Shown piece by piece: positions 28,102-38,538 of a stretch of 64,000 nt of DNA (position 1 is its first letter; each line of letters opens with the position of its first letter). A model generated the notes under the pieces. That model was not told the DNA's origin, made no database searches, and saw only the letters and a list, made by a program, of their open reading frames with translations. A program made the position numbers and the translations under genes. The DNA lies in NCBI GenBank assembly GCA_038244815.1, contig JBBRTB010000004.1, positions 182,295 through 246,294 on the forward strand, given 5' to 3'. Source of the stretch: DASVHS01 sp038244815. GTDB taxonomy: Bacteria; Acidobacteriota; Thermoanaerobaculia; Gp7-AA8.

Positions 28102-28919
28102 TGCTCCTGCTCAAGCCGGCCGAGCTCCTGTATCGCGGCGTCAATCGCGTGCGCAGGGCCCTGTACCGGCAGGGCATTCTGCGGGCGAAGCGACTGCCGA
28201 AGCCGGTCATCTCGGTCGGGAACATCGCCACCGGCGGCGCCGGAAAGACGCCGGCGGTGATCGCCATCTGCCGGTTTCTGGAAGGGCGAGGGTTGAAAGT
28301 GGCCGTGCTGACGCGCGGTTACGGCGCGGCGGGCATGGGACTGGTAGAGAATCTCGACGCCCGGCGGTACGGCGACGAGCCGGTACTCATCAAAAAGAGC
28401 ACGAAATCAACAGATGTCATTGTTGGCAGTAATCGATACGGGAATGCACTGCATCAACCATATGACGTATTCGTGCTCGATGATGGCTTCCAGCATCTGC
28501 AACTCCATCGCGATCTCGACGTTGTCGTCGACGTGCCTGCCCGCTTCCATCGCGAGGGGCGTTCCGCTCTGCGCCACGCCGATCTCGTCGTGCCGCGGCA
28601 GCTCCGCCTCGGCGTTCCCGATTCGCTGCGAGGGAAGCGCGTCTTCGCGTTCGCCGGTCTGGCCGACAACGAGCAGTTCTTCGACGCGCTTCGCGCCGGG
28701 GGACTGCAGGTGGAGCGGAGCCGCGGGTTCGCCGACCATCATCGCTACTCCGAGCTCGACCTCAGGCAGATCCGGCACGCTGCCCGGGGAACGGACGCGA
28801 TCGTGACGACAGAGAAGGACGCCGTGAAGCTCGATGCTTCCGACATCGTGGCCATCCCGGCCACATTTCTCTTCGACGATGCTGTGCTCGAGCGCATCGC
28901 CATGGTGGCCGGCCGATGA
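28098..28919 (+). CDS. lpxK: Tetraacyldisaccharide 4'-kinase
   Basis: 273 residues from GTG 28098 (an ATG at 28101 is equally possible; both overlap the waaA stop). The P-loop lies in VGNIATGGAGKTPAVIAICR, and FVLDDGFQHLQLHRDLDVVV is the second family motif, with catalytic Asp. It phosphorylates the 4' position of the lipid A disaccharide at the membrane. It is somewhat shorter than the usual ~330 residues, mostly through the N-terminal helix and internal loops. It overlaps the acyltransferase gene by 4 bp (ATGA). Confidence 0.93.
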   Translation: MMLLLKPAELLYRGVNRVRRALYRQGILRAKRLPKPVISVGNIATGGAGKTPAVIAICRFLEGRGLKVAVLTRGYGAAGMGLVENLDARRYGDEPVLIKKSTKSTDVIVGSNRYGNALHQPYDVFVLDDGFQHLQLHRDLDVVVDVPARFHREGRSALRHADLVVPRQLRLGVPDSLRGKRVFAFAGLADNEQFFDALRAGGLQVERSRGFADHHRYSELDLRQIRHAARGTDAIVTTEKDAVKLDASDIVAIPATFLFDDAVLERIAMVAGR

Positions 28920-29824
28920 GCCGTCGCAGGAAGAATCGCCTGCTGCAGCTCGCGGAGTATGGACTCTATCGCGTGATCTCTTCGGTAGTGCGCGCCGCGG
29001 GGGAAAAGCGGGCGTTTCGCTGGGGCGGATCGTTCGGCGCGCTTGCGGGAACCCTGTTGCGGCGCCGCGACCGGCTGGCCATGCGCAATCTCCGTGCGAC
29101 ATTTCCCGAGCGGGGAGAGAAGGAGCTGCGCGACACTCTCGACGAATGCTGGCGGCACTTCGGCCGTCAGCTGCTATTGTCCGTGCTCCTGCAGAGCATG
29201 TCGCTCGAGGAGGTGTTGCAGCGATGCAAGATCGTGAATCGCGAGTTTCTCGATGACGCGCTGTCCCGCGGCAACGGCGCCATCGTCATCAGCGCCCATT
29301 TCGGGAGCTGGGAGGTCGGGGGGCTGGCCATCACCTCTCTGACCAGGAACGTGCACACCGTTGCGCGCCGTCTCGACAACGATTACCTCGAACGCGACAT
29401 GCTCCGGCTTCGCGCCAGAACCGGGGCGGTGGTCGTCGACCGCCGCAACGCCGCCCGCCCGCTCATGAAGGCGCTGGCCGGCAATGGTGTCGTGGTCATG
29501 CTGCCCGACCAGGCCGTCCTCCCTCGCGAAGGGATCCTCGTTCCCTTTCTCGGGCGACCGGCCTGGACCACGCCCGCACCGGCCCGGATGGCCGTAAAGC
29601 GCAATTCCACGATTGTGTTCGTTTTTTGCATTCCGGACGAAACGAGGCATCGTCTCGAGTTTGAGAACCCGATTCGTGTCGATCAACTGACTGAGGATGA
29701 AAGGGACCCGGTGATGCTGACGACGCGAATCAACGACGTGCTTTCCCGCCGCATCACCGGCCAACCGAACCTCTGGCTGTGGATGCACGATCGCTGGAAA
29801 GGGACGGGGGGAAGCGAAGTCTAA
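28916..29824 (+). CDS. Lipid A biosynthesis acyltransferase (LpxL/HtrB-like)
   Basis: 302 residues, LpxL/LpxM/HtrB superfamily. The acyltransferase signature is ISAHFGSWEVGGLAI (H-x4-D/E type, here HFGSWE), followed by VVMLPDQAVLPREGILVPFL and a late RITGQPNLWLWMHDRWK, typical of the family C-terminus. It adds a secondary acyl chain to Kdo-lipid A at the inner membrane. Whether it is LpxL or LpxM cannot be told. It overlaps lpxK by 4 bp; the heptosyltransferase follows 2 bp later. Confidence 0.92.
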   Translation: MSRRRKNRLLQLAEYGLYRVISSVVRAAGEKRAFRWGGSFGALAGTLLRRRDRLAMRNLRATFPERGEKELRDTLDECWRHFGRQLLLSVLLQSMSLEEVLQRCKIVNREFLDDALSRGNGAIVISAHFGSWEVGGLAITSLTRNVHTVARRLDNDYLERDMLRLRARTGAVVVDRRNAARPLMKALAGNGVVVMLPDQAVLPREGILVPFLGRPAWTTPAPARMAVKRNSTIVFVFCIPDETRHRLEFENPIRVDQLTEDERDPVMLTTRINDVLSRRITGQPNLWLWMHDRWKGTGGSEV

Positions 29825-29826
29825 GC

Positions 29827-30864
29827 ATGGGTAGCCGCGCGGAAACCGTCGTGATCGGCCTGAACTGGGTCGGGGATAACATCCTCGCTCTGCCGACATA
29901 CCGGGCGTTGCAGCATCGCTATCGCACCGAGGGTGGGATCGCGGTGGCGACGCCCGAGAACGTGTCGGCTCTTCTGGCCTCGTCCGGGCTGTTCAAGAAA
30001 GTCATCTCGTGGAACGGCGACACACGCGATCGCATCCGCCTCCTGCGTAATGGAAAGTTCCGCCGCGCGGTCATTCTCCCGAACTCATTCCGGGCAGCGA
30101 TGATCGCGTTCGCCGCCGGCATCGAAGAGCGCTGGGGCTACTCGACCGATGGCCGGCGGTTGCTGCTCACACACAAAGTCACCAAGGCCGATCGCGGACA
30201 CCAGCTCGAGGACTACACGCCATTACTGGCGGCCATGAGCGCACCGCACGTCGTCGACGAGATCCCCACCATCAAGCTGCCTGTGGCCGTCCGCGAGAGC
30301 GCGCGCACGAGACTTCGCGACCTCGGCGTCAAACTCGACCGGCCGCTGTTCGGCATCCACGCCGGCGGTCTGTACGGCCGCGCCAAGCATTGGGGCGACC
30401 GCTCTTATTGTGAGGTAGCCTCCCGGCTGCGCGCCGACGGATTCGAAGTCGTGCTGCTTACCTCCCCCGGCGAACGGGCGCAGGCCGAGGCCATCTCGGC
30501 TTCGTGCAACGGATTGCCGATGATCGGCCGGGACGGTGACGTCCTCCACCTCGCCGCCGCCATCTCCCACTGCTCGGTGGTCATCACCAACGACAGCGGA
30601 CCTCTTCATCTCGCCGCCGCGCTGGCCGTACCGTCGGTCTCGATTTTCGGGCCGACCGATCCGGGCCGCACGGTCATCCCAGGCGCCAGCCGGGTCATTC
30701 GGAAAGAGATCGTCTGCGGGCCCTGCTACCAGAAGGAATGCCCGTTGCGCCACCACCGCTGCATGACCTCCATCAGCGTCGACGAGGTCTATGGCGCCGC
30801 GGTGGGACTGTTCGCCGAGATCGACGGCCGTCTCGAGACCGACATGGAGCGGCGCGTCCTCTGA
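29827..30864 (+). CDS. waaF: ADP-heptose:LPS heptosyltransferase II-like (GT9)
   Basis: 345 residues from the ATG at 29827. The N-terminus VIGLNWVGDNILALPTYRAL, the donor-site motif VITNDSGPLHLAAALAVPSV, SIFGPTDPGRTVIPG, and the Cys-containing WaaF C-terminus (CGPCYQKECPLRHHRCM) are all seen. It transfers heptose from an ADP-heptose donor to the LPS inner core. Part of the waaA-lpxK-acyltransferase-waaF operon. I use the symbol for the family; the acceptor sugar is not certain. Confidence 0.9.
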   Translation: MGSRAETVVIGLNWVGDNILALPTYRALQHRYRTEGGIAVATPENVSALLASSGLFKKVISWNGDTRDRIRLLRNGKFRRAVILPNSFRAAMIAFAAGIEERWGYSTDGRRLLLTHKVTKADRGHQLEDYTPLLAAMSAPHVVDEIPTIKLPVAVRESARTRLRDLGVKLDRPLFGIHAGGLYGRAKHWGDRSYCEVASRLRADGFEVVLLTSPGERAQAEAISASCNGLPMIGRDGDVLHLAAAISHCSVVITNDSGPLHLAAALAVPSVSIFGPTDPGRTVIPGASRVIRKEIVCGPCYQKECPLRHHRCMTSISVDEVYGAAVGLFAEIDGRLETDMERRVL

Positions 30865-30878
30865 GATAATCGTCTCGG

Positions 30879-31259
30879 ATGACCGAGAGCGCTGGCGACA
30901 GGAAGCTGTTCAAGATCGGCGAAGTCTGCAAAGTCGCCGACGTACAGCCGTACGTCCTGCGCTATTGGGAGACCGAGTTCCCCTCGCTCGCGCCGAACAA
31001 GAGCGGCGGAGGCCAGCGCCTCTACACGCAGCATGAGATCGACATCATCCTGCGCATCAAACAGCTCCTCTACTCGGAAGGCTTCACCATCGCCGGTGCG
31101 AAGAAGAAACTGGAGACCGAGGTGGGAGGTGGAGCGGCGCCCCCGCCCGCGGCAACGGCCGCACCAGCCGTGGCGCCGAAGCCGTCCCGCAGAACCAGCA
31201 AGGCACTCGACGAAGTGAAGAAGGAGCTGCGGGCGATTCTGGAGATGCTGGAGGACTAA
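30879..31259 (+). CDS. MerR-family transcriptional regulator
   Basis: 126 residues. The winged helix-turn-helix is KLFKIGEVCKVADVQPYVLR, then YWETEFPSLAPNKSGGGQRLY, the pattern of the HspR/MlrA-like MerR branch that lacks an effector-binding domain. The C-terminal half is an Ala/Pro-rich linker and a short helix (LDEVKKELRAILEMLED) that could dimerise. It follows waaF by 14 bp, so it is probably co-transcribed with the LPS genes. Its target is unknown. Confidence 0.88.
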   Translation: MTESAGDRKLFKIGEVCKVADVQPYVLRYWETEFPSLAPNKSGGGQRLYTQHEIDIILRIKQLLYSEGFTIAGAKKKLETEVGGGAAPPPAATAAPAVAPKPSRRTSKALDEVKKELRAILEMLED

Positions 31260-31690
31260 TGGAGTGTGACGTCGTGCGCGTCGCCGTTCTCGCTGTCGCG
31301 TTGTCGATCGTCGCGTGCAACGGTGGGCCGACCGAACCGCGGGCGATGGTCATCGCCGACGGCCGCTGGACCGGCGACGGTGCGTGCCTCATGGTGCGCA
31401 GCTCGCCGAACATCTCTCCCCACACGTCGACGCTGATCGCCGGCTGCGGTCACGGCGAGTTCCCCACTCCCGACATTCGCAACGATGGCACGTTCGACGT
31501 CGAGGGCACCTATCGCATCGAGGCCGGTCCGATCTCGAACGACCCGCCGCCAGCGGCGCGCTACTCCGGCTCGCTGACGAATACCACGCTGACGCTCGTG
31601 GTCACGCCGAGTCTCTCGACCATTACGCCGGCGACATTCCGGCTGCACATGGACCCGGGCGGAACCTGTCCCGGTCCGGCGTGCTTGTAG
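31259..31690 (+). CDS. Hypothetical lipoprotein
   Basis: 143 residues. The ATG overlaps the MerR stop (TAATG). The N-terminus VRVAVLAVALSIVAC carries a lipobox, cysteine about residue 20, so the product is probably a lipid-anchored envelope protein. The mature part is beta-rich (DGTFDVEGTYRIEAG, YSGSLTNTTLTLVVTPS) and has several cysteines. Similar short domains with a GRWTG opening occur in secreted proteins of unknown role. It ends 15 bp before the convergent msrC gene; a small GC palindrome (ACCGGCGCCGG) in the gap could terminate both. Confidence 0.65.
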   Translation: MECDVVRVAVLAVALSIVACNGGPTEPRAMVIADGRWTGDGACLMVRSSPNISPHTSTLIAGCGHGEFPTPDIRNDGTFDVEGTYRIEAGPISNDPPPAARYSGSLTNTTLTLVVTPSLSTITPATFRLHMDPGGTCPGPACL

Positions 31691-31705
31691 GTACCGGCGC
31701 CGGCA

Positions 31706-32194
31706 CTAACGCGCGCGAAACAGCGACATGATCGTTTCAAGACCGGCGCGGTCGCTCTCGCTGAACGCGTCCAGCCGGTCGGAGTCGGCGTCGAACACGG
31801 CAATCAATTCATCATCCGGTCCGAACACCGGCACGACGATCTCCGACTTCGACTTCGCATCGCAGGCGATGTGACCGGGAAAGGCGTTGACATCGGGCAC
31901 GATGACAGTCTCCCGCCGCGAGGCCGCCGTTCCGCAAACGCCTTTGCCGAATTCAATCTGCAGGCAGCCGACGGTGCCGATGTACGGCCCGACCACGAGG
32001 CGGTCGCCGCAGACGCGATAGAACCCGGTCCAGTAGTAGTGATCGAAGCTCTGGGTCAACACAGAATTGATCGTCGCCATGAGCGCGATGTCGTCGAGAG
32101 TCTGTCCCCCCTCGTCGCGCCAGATGGCGTCGATCGATCGCAGGCACTCTTCGTATCTGCGGCTTCGGGACTCAGGAGGTCGTGCGTTCATCAT
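31706..32194 (-). CDS. msrC: Free methionine-(R)-sulfoxide reductase (GAF type)
   Basis: 162 residues, a single GAF domain. The three functional cysteines are present: C77 in YIGTVGCLQIEFGKG, C87 in GVCGTAASRRETVIV and C111 in HIACDAKSKSEIVVP, with the same spacing as the known enzyme. It reduces free Met-R-O with thioredoxin. GAF context (TGFYRVCGDRLVVGPYIG) fits. Cytoplasmic oxidative-damage repair. It is followed convergently by the small lipoprotein gene; an 88-bp repeat gap separates it from glgA upstream. Confidence 0.93.
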   Translation of the reverse strand: MMNARPPESRSRRYEECLRSIDAIWRDEGGQTLDDIALMATINSVLTQSFDHYYWTGFYRVCGDRLVVGPYIGTVGCLQIEFGKGVCGTAASRRETVIVPDVNAFPGHIACDAKSKSEIVVPVFGPDDELIAVFDADSDRLDAFSESDRAGLETIMSLFRAR

Positions 32195-32197
32195 CTC

Positions 32198-32282
32198 GCT
32201 CGGTCGTCGGTCGTAGGTCGTCGGTCGTCGGTCCCGGGGCGGCGAAGAGGCCCCCGTGACCTACGACCCACGACCCACGACC
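32198..32282. repeat. Inverted GGTCGT repeats between glgA and msrC
   Basis: Four to five copies of GGTCGTAGGTCGTCGG-type units (32203-32236) face ACCTACGACCCACGACCCAC at 32258-32281 across a ~22-bp centre. The RNA could form a long GC-rich stem just after the glgA stop, so it may act as a terminator or a transcript-stabilising structure. It is the same repeat family as 4255-4400. Confidence 0.75.
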
Positions 32283-33743
32283 TCATTCGATGGCTCGCTC
32301 ATAGATCTCCTCGTAGCGTTTCGCCGATTGGCGCCACGAGAAGTCGTGCTGCATGCCGTTCTGCTGCAGCGTCTTCCATGTCCGCGCATCCTTCTGGATG
32401 AGCATGCCTACCCAGGTGGCCAGGTACAACTCGTCGGAAGTGATGTCATGGAAGCCGAAGCCGTCGGCCTCGGCGCGGTTCGTGCCGTCATACGGAGTGA
32501 CCGTGTCGACCAGACCGCCGGTCAGCCGAACCACTGGCAGCGTGCCGTAACGCAGCGCGTACATCTGGTTGAGGCCGCACGGCTCGTACATCGAAGGCAT
32601 CAGCAGGAGGTCGGCGCCCGCGTAGATGCGATGCGCGAGCTCGTTGTCGAAACCGATCCAGACCCGGCAGGCGTCGCGATGTTCCATCTCGATGCGCGCG
32701 AACGCCTCCTCGTACCGCGGCTCGCCGCTGCCGAGGATCACGGCCTGGGCACCGGCTCGAAGGAGCTTGCCGAGGATGGGGGTGAGGAGCTGAAAGCCCT
32801 TTTGGTCGACCAGGCGCGAGACCACTGCCAGGATCGGCGTGCGCGGTTTGTACTTGAGGCCCGCTTCTCTTACCAGCATCCGTTTCGAAATGGTTTTGCC
32901 GTGGAGCTTGTCCGGCTCGTAGTTGGCGTCGAGATGCGGGTCGGTGGCGGGATCCCACTCATCGATGTCGATTCCGTTCAGGATGCCGCTGAACTTGAAC
33001 GACACCGCGCGCAGCACACCGTCCAGCCCCGCGCCCATCTCTGGAGTCTGAATCTCGCGCGCGTAGTTCGGCGAGACGGTCGTCACCTGATCCGCGAAAA
33101 TGATCCCGCCCTTCATCGGATTCACCTTGCCGAAATGCTCGATTGCATCCGATGACCAGAAGCGCCCATTGAGTCCGGTGAGACTGAAGGCCGGTGTATC
33201 CGCTGCACCCTGGTAGTTGAGGTTATGAATGGTGTAGATCGATCGCGTGGAACGAAACTGCTCGAGAGCGCGCAGGCCGGAATTCAGATAGACGGGAAGC
33301 AGCGCGGTGTGCCAGTCGTGCGCGTGGAGAATGTCCGGCCTGATATCGAGCAGCCGGCATCCTTCGATCACGGCGCGGCAGAAGAACGTGTAGCGGTGCA
33401 GAAAGTCGTCGATCGGCCCGATGCCTGAGTAGATCTGATCGCGATCGAAGAAGTAGTCGTTGGCGACTAGGATCACCGGTACCTCGCTGCCCGGCAGCAC
33501 GGTCCTCCAGAACCCCGCCTCGGCGCTCCAGTTTGCCCAGTCGATGCGTACCGGCGCGCCCAACGATTCCGGATGCACGTGATTGCGGTCGAACCACTCT
33601 CTGGCCTGCCGGTAGAACGGCATGAACACCGTCACCTCATGACCGAGCGCGGCCAGCGCCTTCGGCAGAGACCCGCAGACGTCGCCGAGGCCTCCGGTCT
33701 TGGCGATCGGTGAGACTTCGGCTGTGGCGAGGAGGATGCGCAT
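32283..33743 (-). CDS. glgA: Glycogen synthase (ADP-glucose)
   Basis: 486 residues, GT5. The N-terminal ADP-glucose motif is SPIAKTGGLGDVCGSLPKAL (KxGGL). The body has GILNGIDIDEWDPATDP and the C-terminal signature MPSMYEPCGLNQMYALRYGT with the catalytic Glu region. It extends alpha-1,4-glucan from ADP-glucose. It directly abuts the MEMO-like gene (stop and start with no gap), so the two are co-transcribed, in an operon headed by a kinase/regulator pair. The GH15 enzyme at the window start could degrade the same polymer. Confidence 0.95.
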   Translation of the reverse strand: MRILLATAEVSPIAKTGGLGDVCGSLPKALAALGHEVTVFMPFYRQAREWFDRNHVHPESLGAPVRIDWANWSAEAGFWRTVLPGSEVPVILVANDYFFDRDQIYSGIGPIDDFLHRYTFFCRAVIEGCRLLDIRPDILHAHDWHTALLPVYLNSGLRALEQFRSTRSIYTIHNLNYQGAADTPAFSLTGLNGRFWSSDAIEHFGKVNPMKGGIIFADQVTTVSPNYAREIQTPEMGAGLDGVLRAVSFKFSGILNGIDIDEWDPATDPHLDANYEPDKLHGKTISKRMLVREAGLKYKPRTPILAVVSRLVDQKGFQLLTPILGKLLRAGAQAVILGSGEPRYEEAFARIEMEHRDACRVWIGFDNELAHRIYAGADLLLMPSMYEPCGLNQMYALRYGTLPVVRLTGGLVDTVTPYDGTNRAEADGFGFHDITSDELYLATWVGMLIQKDARTWKTLQQNGMQHDFSWRQSAKRYEEIYERAIE

Positions 33744-34562
33744 TCAAACGACCACGATCGAAGCGTATCCCACCACATGCGAGTAGTCGCGGTTGATATC
33801 GCCTGAGGTGGCATGCTTGAGGAGCCGCGCGCTCGTCGCACCGAGCTTGTTCGCGGCGATGAGCATCGTCGTCGTGGGGATGAAGCCGCACATGGAGATG
33901 TCGCTCTCGTTGACGACACGCCACAACTCGCGCGGATCCAGCGCCAGGACCTCGTCGATGGCCATCTGGTCCTTGCGCAGCGTCTCCTGCTGGTCCTCGT
34001 AGTGATTGAGGTCGGAGCTGGCGATGATGCCGACGGCATCGCTCTCGCCGGCGATCACCTCCGCGATGGCGCCGCCGATCTGCTCGCACATCTCGAACTG
34101 CGGAGCGCCGAGACAGATGGGGACGAACGTGAAGTCGTTGCCGAGGAGCTCCTGGAGAAAAGGAAGCTGAACCTCCAGAGAGTGTTCGCGGGCGTGGGCA
34201 CGCCAGTCCTCGGCCAGGAGCTTCGACTTCGCCATCAGCGCATGCGCGAGCATGGAGTCGACCGGCGCATCGCCGAGCGGCGTGCGCCACGCGCCCGCGG
34301 CGTTGATCGCCGCGAAGTGGCCGTAGCCGGTGTGATTCGGACAGAGGATGACGAATCGCTTCGGCAGTTCCGCGAGCGCGTAGAACGCCGCCGCGACGGG
34401 ACCGCTGTACATGAGACCGGCGTGCGGAACGACGGCCCCGATGAACCGCTCCTTCGTCGCCGGAACCGGATTCTCCGCCAGGCACTCCTCCACCTGCGCG
34501 TGCAGACGCCCGGGGTCGGCTTCGTAGAACGCACCGGCAACCGCGGGAGGACGGACGGTCAC
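33744..34562 (-). CDS. amrB: MEMO1-like protein (AmmeMemoRadiSam system B)
   Basis: 272 residues from GTG 34562, 2 bp after the M14 peptidase stop. The start is fixed by the family N-terminus MTVRPPAVAGAFYEADPGRL. Other landmarks are AVVPHAGLMYSGPVAAAFYA, ILCPNHTGYG, EHSLEVQLPFLQELLG and IIASSDLNHYED. The fold resembles class III extradiol dioxygenases. In many bacteria it occurs with AMMECR1 and a radical SAM enzyme (AmmeMemoRadiSam); those partners are not adjacent here. The biochemical role is unsettled. Confidence 0.9.
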   Translation of the reverse strand: MTVRPPAVAGAFYEADPGRLHAQVEECLAENPVPATKERFIGAVVPHAGLMYSGPVAAAFYALAELPKRFVILCPNHTGYGHFAAINAAGAWRTPLGDAPVDSMLAHALMAKSKLLAEDWRAHAREHSLEVQLPFLQELLGNDFTFVPICLGAPQFEMCEQIGGAIAEVIAGESDAVGIIASSDLNHYEDQQETLRKDQMAIDEVLALDPRELWRVVNESDISMCGFIPTTTMLIAANKLGATSARLLKHATSGDINRDYSHVVGYASIVVV

Positions 34563-34564
34563 GC

Positions 34565-37099
34565 TTACCTCGGAAAACTCGGTGAATAGATCACGGCATT
34601 GAGAAAAAGCGGCAACGTGGCGCGCCAGAACATCCGGTAGTGCGGCTCGTCGGCGAACGTGATGACGTTGCCGCGGCCGTACGGCTCGCTGACGAGATAG
34701 GCGGAGCCTTTGAGACGCTCCAGCGACTCCGGAAAGGCCACGCCCGAGCTCAGAGGATCCTTGTCGGCGATGCTGACGATGTTGTCGATCTTGTGCGCGA
34801 CCGGCTCGAATACGCTCGTGCCCTCGATCAGGACAGCGGGCGGCCGGGGCACACCGAACGTCAGGTACGAGCGGTCGTTCATGGTCGTGCGCATGGCGGC
34901 GCCGGGAACGCGCGGCTCGTTGTAGAGCTGGTCCTTGACCGGCGTCTTGTCGTCGTCCTTCTTTTTCGGCGCCTCCCACAATTTCAGCTTCGAGATCTCC
35001 ACGTCCTTGTCGCGGAGCAGGGCGCTGGCATTTCCGACAGCAATGAGCGTTCCGCCGCCGCGCAACCAGACCTCGAGCTTCTCGATGTCGTTCCTGGCAA
35101 GGTGGTAGCGGCCGCGCGGAAGGACGATCACGCCGTAGTGGTTGAGATCGATCCGGCCGATCGAGTCGAAGTTGATGTTCGTGTGAGGAACGGGCACGTC
35201 GATGTCGAGCGTGTGCCAGAGCATCCCGTAGGACGAGGCGTCGGTGGACGGGCCGCCGGCGATGGCGATGCGCGGCTGCTTCACGAACCGCAGGTGCTGC
35301 GACCCGAGCGTCATGCCGCCCACCCAGCCTGATTCCACCGGCAGGATGGTCGCGTTCGTGTCGCGCGAGGCCTCGGAGAGAACCCGGTCGATGTCCGCGG
35401 CGTTGTTGCCTTTGAGGATGATGATGCTGCCGCGCGGGTAGTGATGATCGCCCGCATCGATCTCTTCGTCGAAGACGCTGAACTTCACGTCGTCCTTCAG
35501 CAGGCGCCCGGCCAGCGCGTAATAGTGCGGCTCCAGCGCGTCGACTAGGTATCCATACGAGGCCGGGTGAAACGGCAGCGCCACCGGCGGTACGTAGTCG
35601 GCGAGTTGCGCATTGAGCGGCGCGGGGGCGACGTACGCGTCGACGTTCGCTGCCAGCGGCAGCGACCAGGCCGTGATGTCGTAGAACTGATCGGGCTCGT
35701 CGATGGTGGTGCGCTCCTGCTGCTGCTCGAGAAACGCTTTGGGGATCTCGGCGTTGCGCTCGAGCAGCGCCTCGGCCAGCGCGCCGAACGGCTGGCGGGT
35801 GGAGACCACGGCCGTGCCGGCAGGAAAGTTGTGCGACTCGGAGACGCCGGTGTCCATGCGCGTCACGCGAAGCGACTGCGCCGCCGTGAGCTGCTGCACG
35901 CGGACACCCTGCGCGCGCAACAGATGAGCGATGTACGGGACGTTCGGTGATGACGCCGCCAGGAGATAGACATTCTTCCCGTTGTCGACGCGGGCGCGGT
36001 TCGCGGCGTAGGTGTACTTGAGCAGCCCCTCGCGGTTCGTCGCGGCCGTGCGCACGGTGGCCAGTCCGGTCGTCGTATGCCGGGCGATGCGATCGGCCAG
36101 CGTGAGCAGCGTGCCGTCATCGCGCCGGATGGCCACGCCGACCTGCCCGGCCACCTCGTAGGTCATGCCCACCGCGCCGTGCAACGCCGGCCAGGAATCC
36201 CCGTAGCCGGGATAGAAGAAATCGAAGTCCTCGCTGACGAAGAACGGCCAGCCCTTCTGCGTGAACGCCTCAGCGTTGGCGCGGCCGAACGTCTCGAACC
36301 ACTTCTGTACCTCGGGGAGGAAGTTGACGTTCACCGGGTTGGCTACCGGAGGGAAGAAGTACGACTGCCGGAAACCCATCTCGTGAAAGTCGATCACGAC
36401 CTGCGGGAACCACTGCTGGTACATGGCCACGCGGGCCTGCGTCTCCCGCTGCGAGAGCCACGTCCAGTCGCGGTTCATGTCGATGAGGTAGTGGTTGTAG
36501 CGGCCGCGCGGCCACGGTTCGGCATGCTCGAATGCTTCGGAGTTCGGATCGGGCTCGGCGCCCCGGGTGCGCTTGTACCACTGCACGTAACGCTCGCGGC
36601 CGTCCGGATTCTGCAGCGGGTCGATCTGCACGACCACGTTGTCGAGCATCGCCGTGTACTGCGGATCGCGCAGGAGCATGCTGGCAATCTGCATGGCCGC
36701 CTCGGTGGAGGAGGCCTCGTTGCCGTGCACTCCGAACGCGAGCCAGACCACCGCCGGCGTACTCGCCGCGATCTGACTGGCGTGAGCGGCATCGACCGTG
36801 TCGGCGTTCGCGGAGAGCGAGACGACGTCGTGTCGGATCGCTTCGAGGTTGGCGCGGTTCTTGGCCGAGGTGATCGTGGCCAGGACGAGAGGGCGTCCCT
36901 CGTAGGTCTCTCCGAATTTATGAACGGTGATCAGAGGGGATCGCCGCGCCAGCTCGTTGAAGTAGTCGAGGACCCGGTCGTAGGTCGTGTAGTGCTCCCC
37001 GAGCTTGTAGCCGAGGAACTCGTCCGGTGTGGGGATGGCCTGCTGGGCGGAGGCGGTGACAGCGACGAAGAGAAGAACGGCAATGAACGCTTTGCGCAT
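34565..37099 (-). CDS. Secreted M14-family zinc carboxypeptidase
   Basis: 844 residues. Signal peptide MRKAFIAVLLFVAVTASAQQ, then an M14 domain in about residues 40-370: zinc ligands in FGVHGNEASST (HxxE) and a later His in VVIDFHEMGFRQSYFF; substrate Arg/Asn region MNRDWTW. The second half contains a glutamine-amidotransferase-like flavodoxin fold region (GVIVLPRGRYHLARNDIEKL) seen in other large M14 proteins. Probably periplasmic peptide turnover. It lies 26 bp after the response regulator gene. Confidence 0.88.
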   Translation of the reverse strand: MRKAFIAVLLFVAVTASAQQAIPTPDEFLGYKLGEHYTTYDRVLDYFNELARRSPLITVHKFGETYEGRPLVLATITSAKNRANLEAIRHDVVSLSANADTVDAAHASQIAASTPAVVWLAFGVHGNEASSTEAAMQIASMLLRDPQYTAMLDNVVVQIDPLQNPDGRERYVQWYKRTRGAEPDPNSEAFEHAEPWPRGRYNHYLIDMNRDWTWLSQRETQARVAMYQQWFPQVVIDFHEMGFRQSYFFPPVANPVNVNFLPEVQKWFETFGRANAEAFTQKGWPFFVSEDFDFFYPGYGDSWPALHGAVGMTYEVAGQVGVAIRRDDGTLLTLADRIARHTTTGLATVRTAATNREGLLKYTYAANRARVDNGKNVYLLAASSPNVPYIAHLLRAQGVRVQQLTAAQSLRVTRMDTGVSESHNFPAGTAVVSTRQPFGALAEALLERNAEIPKAFLEQQQERTTIDEPDQFYDITAWSLPLAANVDAYVAPAPLNAQLADYVPPVALPFHPASYGYLVDALEPHYYALAGRLLKDDVKFSVFDEEIDAGDHHYPRGSIIILKGNNAADIDRVLSEASRDTNATILPVESGWVGGMTLGSQHLRFVKQPRIAIAGGPSTDASSYGMLWHTLDIDVPVPHTNINFDSIGRIDLNHYGVIVLPRGRYHLARNDIEKLEVWLRGGGTLIAVGNASALLRDKDVEISKLKLWEAPKKKDDDKTPVKDQLYNEPRVPGAAMRTTMNDRSYLTFGVPRPPAVLIEGTSVFEPVAHKIDNIVSIADKDPLSSGVAFPESLERLKGSAYLVSEPYGRGNVITFADEPHYRMFWRATLPLFLNAVIYSPSFPR

Positions 37100-37125
37100 G
37101 CAGCGCGGATTCTATCGAACCGCGG

Positions 37126-38515
<1,390 letters not shown>

Positions 38516-38538
<23 letters not shown>
